Assembly (NCBI GenBank): GCA_001931875.2 | Contig: MSJH02000096.1 | Location: forward strand, 1-31,351 | Length of the DNA: 31,351 bases | Source of the DNA: Byssochlamys sp. IMV 00236 | Taxonomy: Eukaryota > Ascomycota > Eurotiomycetes > Eurotiales > Thermoascaceae | Direction: 5' to 3' | Part shown: piece after piece, positions 21,056 through 31,351 of the stretch | Layout of the letters: each line of letters starts with the position of its first letter | Position numbering within the stretch: position 1 is the stretch's first letter | Notes under the pieces: generated by a model | The model's input: the letters and a program-made list of their open reading frames with translations, nothing else | Database searches by the model: none | What the model was told of the DNA's origin: nothing | Program-made: the position numbers and the translations under genes

Positions 21056-21404
21056 GAGAAAAAAGAGAAGGATGAAAAAGAAAAGCTAAAATTATTCATT
21101 TTTTTCATGTTTTAGGTAAAAAGGGTAGTTTTGTGCGACGCGATGGTAAAAAATAGAAAATTAAACTATTTCTGCAAATGAATTTCCTTCAACTTATTTA
21201 CACACATATATATATATACACAATGAAGGATGAGACCTACTAACAAGGAGTTCATTTAGATCATAATAATAATCCATTGATTATGCCCTGTTACTATCTA
21301 TCTTCTTTCTATCACTTCAAGTTCAGATTAATCTATTTTTAAACAAAAAAGTGGCTCAGGGTTCATTATTGGTTGACATTTCATTGTTAAAGGTACAATG
21401 TTTA
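21056..21404. other. Intergenic region, right copy
   Basis: Mirror of 9948-10296, with the TA/TG microsatellite at about 21200-21221. No gene is recognised. Confidence 0.6.
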
Positions 21405-22570
21405 TTAAAGTATTTTATACGCTGTGCTTGCGAGTTCTTGCATTATTTGTTGCCTAAGGAATTCTATGATATCTGAATGTTCTTTAAACTCAATTCTATA
21501 AGAAAAGATGAATACGTCTTCTCTTTGTGTTCAAAAGAGTACGTCTTACTTTTCATTAGGGCTACAGTAGATTGTCTCAACAGGGAGAAGCAATCTTGAT
21601 GTGCTCGTTATAAAACATCCCTCCCACTTGCCTTCTCTTGCATCCTGTAGTCTTGGAAAGTTCCAGTCAAAGGTAATATGGTGCTTTTCACAGATATCTA
21701 CTAGTAATCTCAGAATAGTCCCTAGTAAAACATGCTCTAGCCCTGCACACATCACCACAGGCTGTCCATATTCATCTCTTCTGACGGCCAAAAAGTTAGA
21801 CGCCATCCCTTCATATATCTTATCTTCTGAATCCACCAACACGATCTCATTCACGTCCTTTGGTTTATTTTCCTCCAAGTCCGCACGCTCACGTACCCAC
21901 CGCGAATCCTTAACTTCAGGCGTTGATCTCGATCGATGCTCGAGTCGCACCTTGACACGATCCTGAAGAATAGGGTCAAGCCTTGTAAAGTGAGCGGCAA
22001 AGCGTGGTTTTTGCTCCTAACGCGTATAAACTTGAGTAAGGTGCTTATCATACCAAAAGAACTTACCTGGAAGGAATAGGCAATCATGACAGACACCTTG
22101 GTCTCATACTCAGTGTTTATTTGTTCATAAAATGATTCAAGCCCTTTCTTGAGCAAAGGTACTAGCTTTCCTTTTAGCTCTATTGGATCCTTGAACGATG
22201 CCATGGCTTGGTTGATATGGTCATCTTTGTGGTCCCACTTGAGCAAAGCAAGTGAATTGGTCAGTCGCTTTAGGTGTGCATCGAATTCAACAATTGCGTT
22301 TCTTTCAAGTGTTCTCATACCAGTGTATGCTCCTCTGGGATAATTCAATATGAATTCATGAAATGAAGTCGTGCCTGTTGTGATGCTATAAATTGCATTC
22401 TTGCTGCTTTCTAAAGGATTCGTCTGCTCAATAATGACTAGAATGTTCACAGTCAATAAAGTAATAGTATTCCCATAGATATTGTGCATACGTGATGTAG
22501 GTTTACTCAAAGTACTTGTCATTCTATAAAATAGTCTAAAAGGTGTTGTTATTTTCGAAAACCCAAGCAT
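21405..22570 (-). CDS. Class IV aminotransferase-like protein, right copy
   Basis: Model: complement(join(21405..21495, 21550..22016, 22067..22437, 22492..22570)), 335 aa, identical to the left copy. It has the same EGMASNF block and Lys186 candidate, and the same stop-free 54-nt first intron (22438-22491). Confidence 0.78.
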
Positions 22571-22638
22571 TCAAAAAAAAGAGAGAGAGAAGATGAGTCA
22601 CTGTGTCACATAGTTTGCATAAAGAGCTTTTTTATTTT

Positions 22639-23760
22639 TTATCGTCGTTGCTTTGCTTTATATCGCGTACAGTTATCACAATACCATTTGCCTTTGGGTA
22701 CTGTCTTCAAGTCGACGCAGGCAATATGGAACCATTCGATTTCACACTATTCATGGTTAAATACAGTTCATATGTTTACATATAACTTACATCTGCATTA
22801 TCACAAGCAACCATTTCACCATAAGATACTTGTTGACAGTAGCAATAAAGAGGTTCATTTGGGTCAACAGACATGTCCATATCCGATCTAGATTCAAACG
22901 TGTCAACTTTACTACTGTATACTATATTCTCTCTCTTTCTCCTTCTCTTTACGATTTTAACTTGGTATTTTTTCTTCTTGGCCATGTTTTTGATTTACTG
23001 TTACTATTATTATTGTTGTTGTTATTGTTGCTACTGCTGCTATTTGCCTTTAGACGAGCATCCTCCTTTCTTCTTTCTAACAAAAAATATACATGAATAT
23101 ATGATAATTAACCCCATCGCAATTACTTTTAGCCGCTAGTTCTCTCTTTTCCAACACATCCTGATTCAATGGGTCCTTTGAGGCAGATAGTTTAGCAACT
23201 AAACTTTTTGATGAAGGTGTCAGTCCAGGAAGTGACACTATATGAATATTTCCACTCGTGTTGGTTTCTTCAAATTTAACTAAATTAGCATCCAGTCGGT
23301 TACAGTGTTTCTCTACCTATATACATTGTTATCTTATCTATTCTCTCAATCTCTTTATATATAAACTTACTGCTTCAACTGTGACCTTGGCCAGTGTCGC
23401 CTTTTCACTTGTACGTTTTGATGTCTCAGTCAAGAGATCTGTCAATTGTTGTAACTTTTCAAATCTCACATCAGCTTCAAATCTGTCAATGTTGTCAATC
23501 AAATCAATAGCCATTTGAGCTGTAGATACAACGGATTCTGCATTATATAATTTAGTGTACACAAAGGTGTAAATATATAATGTAGTCAACCTTGAGCATA
23601 GCCATCCATTTCTTTCAATAAGGTAAAGTTCTTTTGAAGATCAAGCTGAAGTGCTTCAATCACTACATGTAAAACAAACAAATATTTGTATATGCTAAAG
23701 CATGCAAAAAGGGACAAGATTACCATCCAAGTAGTCGTCAATGTAAAGTAGGCTGTCCAT
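22639..23760 (-). CDS. ING-family PHD-finger protein, right copy
   Basis: Model: complement(join(22639..22746, 22791..22960, 23005..23076, 23127..23316, 23371..23537, 23591..23662, 23724..23760)), 271 aa, identical to the left copy. The doubtful junction at 22961-23004 recurs, so it is not an error private to one arm unless both arms come from one consensus. Confidence 0.82.
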
Positions 23761-24084
23761 CAGTTTATAAAATATAAAAAAGAGAGAAAAGAGACAATTT
23801 ATGTGCCTGGAGGTAAATGGTATATCATGTGATCTACTGCCAATCCTTTTATTGATTCATACAAAGATCAATAGTACCTATTCTTTTTCAGCAATCACGA
23901 AAAATTAGGCAGAGGTGAAGACAGAAGATCTATATTGCTTACAGTGTAAAGAGAGAAAGAGAGAGAGAGGGTTGCCAAGACTATATATTGCTTCTTTCAT
24001 CCTGTTAAGTTCTCCTTTATAGGGAAGTTACACAGCCCTTTATCCCCGGATCTTTTTTCATTTTATTTCTTCCTTTATTTAACC
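23761..24084. promoter_or_regulatory. Divergent promoter, right copy
   Basis: Mirror of 7268-7591, between the ING gene (minus) and the glycosyltransferase-like gene (plus). It contains the same GA/CT tract and TATA-like site. Confidence 0.5.
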
Positions 24085-25608
24085 ATGGCCACTTCCAAAC
24101 TTATTGTTTGCACTTTATTTATTATAGTGACATTGATTTTGCTTGGCTACTATAGCAACAAGAACAACAACATTAGAATAACATCAGAATCACACAACAT
24201 ACCATTTGTTATTTGGCCATTTCAACAAGATTTAGTGACAAAACAGAGTCTCTACACACCTTATACAATATCACCAGATCATTATGTTGCAGCGATTATT
24301 GAAGGAAAGTCAACCGAGGACGTTCAGGAAGTGGTCAATTATCTATCAAAATATCCTTATATCCAAGAGATCTATGTGTACAATCGTACTGGCATATCTC
24401 TTGGTGATAACAATAAGGCAAGCTCGTATATTCTGCTGTTAAAAACATGAATTGACTTTATCTATAGAGATTAAATATAAAAGAAAGCATGGGAAAGACA
24501 AAATTTGAAACATGTGTCGATAGTCGATTGAATCGATGCTATTTCCAAGACAATACTTGGCTAAACCCTTATATGGACTCATTATATACACACGCAATAC
24601 GACATCCAGATCAATGGATTGTGAACACAAAGTTATCTGATACGATAGATGCAATGACATGGAGATTTAGAACAGAAAAGATACATGCTGGATATGCTGA
24701 TCTGCGGTATGGCGCGTTTGTATCCAAGGATCAAGTTCAACATTTTTTAGACAATAGTGCCTTCGATCATACGAACGATGTTCATTTTGCCATTGGACTT
24801 GGTCAGTATCCTTATATCATATCCAATCCTATCACTACAACAGGTAATAGTCAGCTTGAGATGATAGGCGATAGTGAGGATAGAGAACAAGTAGCAGATC
24901 AAGTGGTAAGTGTGAGACACTGAAAGAGAGACAAAATACTAAAAAAAAAAAAATACCAGTATGACGCACTTTTATTACTTGATAAATCCAGTACACAAAG
25001 AGAGAATAATGGAGAAGTGCAAGTGATGGATGTGAAGAGTAGTTGTATGAATGATCAATGTTTATTTATTACAAGTATAGATACAATACCCCCTATACCA
25101 CCGGTGACATTTGATTTCCAATATGCCAATATGATATCTTATGAGAATGTATTCAACAAACAAGTACATTTGCCTGCCAAGAACACAATACTTTACCATT
25201 CTTATCATAAAGCAGTTGATCTGGACACAGAAACATGCTGGTACTCTTACAGAGGTAGTTTATATATAAAAAGCATTTGTATGTGTACTCATAAACTATG
25301 CACAAAAAGCACCTAAAAAGGATGATTACTTTGGTCTTTATATGGTTGGAGACATGCAAGCCAAAAGGATTACCCTGTACACCTCTGAAACACTGGATTC
25401 AAATGATTTACAAGTTCATGTCCAGCATGAACTGTATGGATCATGGCAAGAGTGCAGCATACATCGATTTTCTCAGCTAAGCTATGGTATCAAAATAGAC
25501 ATTGACTGTGCTCGACCTATTGTCAAATCAATTCGATTTGTCTTTACAAGGGATCTTCATCAGTCCTTTGAACTCTGCTCGATAGCACTCGATAATTTTT
25601 TTATTTAA
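24085..25608 (+). CDS. Glycosyltransferase-like membrane protein, right copy
   Basis: Model: join(24085..24425, 24470..24905, 24960..25254, 25310..25608), 456 aa, identical to the left copy. It has an N-terminal anchor, the QDNTW site at about 140-144 and a discoidin-like C-terminus. Confidence 0.6.
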
Positions 25609-25610
25609 TA

Positions 25611-26238
25611 CACCTTTTTCAGAAATTATTCGCACATATTACAAGATCAATAACAATTAAACACTCTATGCCTTTTTTATTATTCAAAAAGACAACATTT
25701 AATACATAAAATGAGCTTGATATTTTTGAGAAAAGACAAATGTGGTCAAGACCTTATACAAAATGAAAAGTTGTTGGAGACTTTGTTTAAATAGACTGAT
25801 CTTGACTTCTTTTTCTTTTCTTTACTCCTGTAAGAAACTGACGTGTAGTATTATAGATCAAAATCGAAACAGTGCTGGTGCTAGCTGGGGTTAGCTTGGT
25901 TCTTATCAAACTTGGTCCCATCCGCTCTCTTTTTTGCTCTCCTCTTTTCCCTTCTTTCTCCGGACTGGTTATCGCTGGACCTATAAATGCACTTTGATTA
26001 AGATATTCATAACCTCTTTTACATGTTTACTCACTTTTCTTGCTTCTCTTTTTTTCTCTTATAAATCCTCTTCTTTATAATGTAAATATTTAATATCAAT
26101 GTAGATGACTGATTTATTTATCATTTCTTTATTCATCCTTTTGCTTCTGATGGGCTCTCTTTTTTATTATTTGTTGTATCTTTTATTATTTTTTGTTGTC
26201 TGAAATTATCAGTGTGCGAATAATTTATGAATAAAGTG
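25611..26238. mobile_element. Probable MITE, right copy
   Basis: Mirror of 5114-5741, with the same 25-bp inverted ends and flanking TA. It was carried along with the arm duplication rather than inserted independently. Confidence 0.5.
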
Positions 26239-26319
26239 TAAAACAGAGTTACACACGAGTGGGTTCAAAATTAACTTTTTTTTTTGTTTCTTTTTCACTT
26301 TTTATTATTATAAATATAA

Positions 26320-27071
<752 letters not shown>

Positions 27072-27077
27072 AATAAA

Positions 27078-28177
27078 TTATTTATTGAATGATTGAAGCA
27101 GCTCGATCACCGGTTGCATATTCGCATCCCCTTCAATGACGATATCAAATGCATTCAAGTAGCTGTCTCTGAGTGAATTGAAGTCATGATTTAAAAATCC
27201 AATGGTCAAGCAGATGGTATGATCCACTCCTTGACTCATCTGTAAATCACCCAGACTGTCTCCCATCAGGATCACATTCGTTCGTTGTTCGATCAGTTTA
27301 TGATAGGGTGATGTCTCTAATTGAAATTCTGACTTGTTGAATACGTGAATCAAGGGATCTTTGAAGCCTATGCAGATATCTTGTTCATCAAAGACCATCA
27401 TGTTGCTCACAATATGCATATTATCAAAGTATAGATCCACCCTCTTCAGTATCACCTCAATGATGTTTCCAATGCCTGCAGAAAAGACGAGAAAAGGAAT
27501 AGATGCTTTCTGACATTCTGTCAACACTTGATCAACTCCCGGTCTTAGTTCAAGTTTAACTTGTTCTGTCATGGCTTCAATGTCTATACCTTATGATTAG
27601 CCTCCTTCTCTTTCTTTTTTTGGTTATTTACCTTTTTTGGATATCCTTTGCTTTATAATGCTTTCGTGTGCCTCTGTCCACCACTGGATCATATAAGGTA
27701 CCTTTTCATCGTGTGTCATGTTTTGATTTATCTCGATTGGATAATACTTGTTATAGATACGGGCTGTCTCTTGTTTGTACTTTGATGATCATTAGTTTCA
27801 TTTTTCAAATGGATATATCTAAACCTACCTCGGGTGTCATCTTGTCATATCTAGCAGGAATACCATGTGACGAAGAGTTTCGCTCTAATGCCTCTGTCAC
27901 CTTGTTTCTAATCCAATGGCGTGACATGGTCATATCAAAGTCTATATAGACGCGTACATAATTAAGAAGACTTATTTAAAAAGTAGCTTACCACTTATAA
28001 AATGTAGTTGACTAGGTCCATCTTGTAAGATTGTTGTCAATTTATCAATGACTACCGCCTTATTATGAATATGAACTGTTGGGATACGTAATAGTTGATC
28101 CACTATAGACAAGGTCAATCATCAAAGCAAATGATCTGACAATTGAATGTATTACCCAAGTCTTTAGCTTGAACCAT
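27078..28177 (-). CDS. Cytosolic 5'-nucleotidase III, right copy
   Basis: Model: complement(join(27078..27589, 27632..27779, 27829..27941, 27992..28102, 28156..28177)), 301 aa, identical to the left copy, with six bases between its stop and the Rac stop. Confidence 0.9.
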
Positions 28178-28338
28178 AATTGATGGAAAAAGGGAAAAAA
28201 AAAAGTGAAAAGAATAGAGAGTGACTCACAACTTTTTTTAAATCTAAAAAATATTTTTCTAAATACGGTTAAACGTTGCTCCCCCCCCCCCATTTCCTTG
28301 ACAACAGAATACTAAATGTGCGTCTATACTATTTATTA

Positions 28339-29549
28339 TCACTCTGGTTCTAATATAACTTCTGCCATCATTCCTTTCTTAAGATCATTTGCCAGAATCT
28401 CTTCTGCTCTCGGTAAATCATCCGAAGAGACAAGCACGTTTGCGCTCTTGAATGTACTCAAATACAACAAGTTCATGTGAGCAGCTAAAGGACGTGAGAT
28501 GGACCAGACAATACCGCATCGATCGAGATTAGAACCAGCTAAATTGACCTGGATTACGCGGTACCTCGGTGACTCTTCATCCTGGAAGATATCTGCTTCT
28601 GAAAAGAGGTCTAAGATAGCTTGATTAGCAATAAGTGAAATTCCTTCGTTTGATGCTGTATATGAAAAGAACCTAAAGAGAGAGAGAGAGAGAGCATTAT
28701 TTGCCTTGTTCACATGATACGCTTCCCAAATACCTCCTACTATCACCATCAGGCGTGATCAGTTCTGGATATGACAAAATTTTAAGTACAGTCATGGCCC
28801 ACTCTGACCGTAGATGAGGGTTCAATCCGACACATTGAAGTTCGTCTGTTAAGACTGATTTCTCGAAATCCTCCTCTTTCAAATCCTCTTGACTTGTATG
28901 GCTACTAGACGGAGGTGAATCGCCTAAATAAGATTCTAGCGAATCTTGATCAAATTGATATCCTAATTGCCCTAGCAATTCTATCGCCTGTCTCAGTCGT
29001 CTCTCCTTGACCTATGCATACAGTGTTATTTATCCTGAATTCAATCTTTTATTGACATTTACCAGCACATAGTCCGTTTGATACGTCGACATGTAAAAAA
29101 TCGAAAATTTACCCTGGGCTAAGGGTTCAGATATATCACTGATTCGTTTTCCACTTGCACCTACAACAATACAATAATTCAATTTCCGCACATGACTCAA
29201 GGTGTATACCTTACCTTGTCCACCCTCATCATCCACTTGCAATACTCGGTAGATATCATTTGAATACTTCATATCGTGACATTGTGTCATGGTCAGTGGT
29301 GGAATAAAGTCTTGATCGATCACTTGCTTATTAGCTACAATGGATATCTCAAAAGCATTTTCTGTGAATGAAAAAAAATAATTTAAGCTATAGCTCAAGT
29401 TAATCTTTGAAGTCCTTTTAAAAGCTCGATTAAACTTACTCATTCATGTCTTGAAAGAAACAAGCCTTGACAATGGCATGGGTAACGTGGTGTAAGTGCG
29501 ATCTAGGGAAATGAAGTAATTTCACCTTGCATGGTAAAATGGAGATCAT
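28339..29549 (-). CDS. CASTOR/GATS-like ACT protein, right copy
   Basis: Model: complement(join(28339..28672, 28734..29011, 29063..29160, 29215..29387, 29440..29549)), 330 aa, identical to the left copy, with Ser114 kept and Ala297 in place of the arginine-contact Asp. Confidence 0.8.
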
Positions 29550-29651
29550 TGAAAAGAAAAGAAGAGATTCAAAAAAAAAGAGACAGAATTGGGTTATTTA
29601 TTCAGTTTGTGCAACTATAAACAAAAAAGGAAGGTAAAAAGCTATAATACA

Positions 29652-31281
29652 TTATGATTTCTTTGCAGCAATCATGTCTCGTAAGATATGCCTTAGGTAA
29701 GTTTTGTAGATGGATATCGCACTGGGTGGTGGCTTAGGATAAACTAAGCCTTGATGTTCGGCATCTTGTGATCTTGCATACCAAGTATCGTATTGGCGAA
29801 AGAACTCTGTATGCACATATAGTAACGTTTCTTGTACGACAGGGAAAAGTGATACAGTCCACACTTCACTATTTAATTGTCCCTTGACTTCAATGATGTT
29901 GTCATGTTGTTCTGCTGGCCACATCCTTGTTTCGTCATCAAGTATCAGCGGAAGAGCAAATCCTGAACCGAGTGACTGGTCACGAAGAGCACAAAATGAG
30001 TAAAGTGCCTGTAGGTCTTTGGGTGGTCTGCCAGGTTCGGGAGATGTACGGATATAGTCATGCTCGGCTCTAGCAGAATACAGGATACCCTTGATCCATA
30101 CACGATTAGGATCTAGCACATCAATTACATTTTCAACATAGTTTTGATCACTATCATACACATGAGTCCTTTTTGTCATTATTATTATTTCTTGTCTTAC
30201 CCTAGTGAACAGACAGAGATATCAAACAGTTGTTGTGCCCATTCCAGAAATTCGCGCACACGTTCTGTCAAGACGACTCGTTTACCATCCTTAAGGACAG
30301 CCACACGATCTTCACATTTGGGTATATCTGCTTCTGGCACAAATCGTCCATTTTCGTTACCCACTAATCGTACTAGGGTATCATCTAAATCAAGTACAAG
30401 TGGTAATTTACGATGACGAACCAATTCATGTACGCAATCTTTCACATTACGCACCATGTCTATCTGTCGAATTAGAAATCCAAACATATAGCCTCTATAT
30501 CTATTCTATGGTTAGTCTCATATGTATCATTTCTCTTTATTTTCTTACTCTGCTGTATCTCTTGATGGTTTGATATGCAGTTCCCAGACTTCTCCTTCTT
30601 GTGTCTTCATTTCAAATGATGCTGTCTTTCTTAAACCCGACAAATCTTTGACCCAAGCATGTTCGGGTAATCGAAAGATAAATGTAGGCTGAATATTTCT
30701 TTTGGCCAGCATCACAAAGACGCCTCGAGCATGAACTCGTTGCAGTTCATAATTGGGTTCGAGCAATAACGTTCTCGGTTCAAAGCCTTGGTACATAATT
30801 TCGTGTGTCTCGAGTTCAATCTCTGGTTGGGTATACTGCGGGTCAAGTCTAATTCGCTTATGTTGATGGATAGGTACGGATCTGAGTGATAGCTTGGGCC
30901 GCCACTCTTTGATACGAGGCAGGGGGTCTCCAAAGAGAATAGATGATGTTTGTGGTGACGGTGTTATGGTGGTTACTGTAGTGGTATCTTTTATATGTTA
31001 ACAACAAAAAGACACTTTTTATATATCATGTATTTACCTCGGTCTCGTTTTAAGGATCCATTCAATCTTTTTGGATCTCTTGCTTTAACGGTATTTAAGG
31101 AAGCGCTCAATTGATAAAGGGCCTAAAGTTATATAATGATCTGGGTTAATGTGACTCGCTTAGAACGTTTTTCTCTCTCTCCTTTTTTTGATGTTACAGT
31201 TTTATCATTGCCCATCATAGTGGGTCTCAGGTGGTTTTCTTTTGGCCTCGATGGGCCATTCAGCATATTAGATAAATCCAT
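29652..31281 (-). CDS. FCP1-homology CTD phosphatase-like protein, right copy
   Basis: Model: complement(join(29652..30150, 30201..30500, 30549..30987, 31038..31122, 31198..31281)), 468 aa, identical to the left copy. Its ATG lies 70 bp from the window edge, so its promoter is cut off, as in the left arm. Confidence 0.72.
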
Positions 31282-31282
31282 T

Positions 31283-31307
31283 TATATATATATATATATA
31301 TATATAT
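31283..31307. repeat. (AT)n microsatellite at right end
   Basis: Mirror copy of 45-69 with the same unit number. It lies just upstream of the right phosphatase-like gene. Confidence 0.9.
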
Positions 31308-31351
31308 CAGGGCAAAAAAATAGTAAAAGAAGGGGGGAAAAGAAGAGGAAA

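Overview
The window is one very large inverted repeat. Bases 1-15055 and 16297-31351 are reverse complements of each other (position i pairs with 31352-i). I found no base or length difference between the arms in any stretch I compared, and every open frame in one arm has an identical mirror copy in the other. The only single-copy DNA is the 1241-bp centre, 15056-16296. The window's two outer ends fall on the same base of the repeat.

The host looks like a filamentous fungus, probably Mucoromycota. Genes are AT-rich, carry many short GT-AG introns of about 42-78 nt with CTAAC/TTAAC-like branch sites, have CT-rich leaders, and encode typical fungal proteins (a Rac-type GTPase with CAAX end, a secreted GH17 glucanase, a CSC1-type channel, an ING-type PHD protein). 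Nothing bacterial is seen. The phylum is inference; the eukaryotic, fungal nature is well supported.

Each arm carries nine genes. Reading the left arm outside to inside: (1) FCP1/CPL-like CTD phosphatase, +; (2) CASTOR-like double ACT protein, +; (3) cytosolic 5'-nucleotidase III (UMPH-1), +; (4) Rac GTPase, -; (5) membrane-anchored glycosyltransferase-like protein with a discoidin-like end, -; (6) ING-family PHD protein, +; (7) class IV PLP aminotransferase-like protein, +; (8) CSC1/OSCA/TMEM63 channel, +; (9) intronless secreted GH17 glucanase, -. The right arm repeats them in mirror order. The two GH17 copies are head to head across the centre. I rebuilt the spliced models by hand; lengths (Rac 192 aa, CASTOR-like 330 aa, 5'-nucleotidase 301 aa) agree with their families.

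There is no operon or shared pathway; these are ordinary chromosomal genes. What is unusual is the architecture: a perfect 2 x 15-kb palindrome with a small asymmetric centre. It is either a very young (or actively homogenised) inverted duplication, or an assembly/fold-back artefact. Smaller points of interest are a probable 628-bp TA-flanked MITE beside the Rac gene, two predicted GC-AG introns in the channel gene, a CASTOR homologue lacking a key arginine-contact Asp, a 6-bp convergent gene pair, two in-frame stopless introns, and an ING exon junction that needs either a tiny intron or a frameshift.
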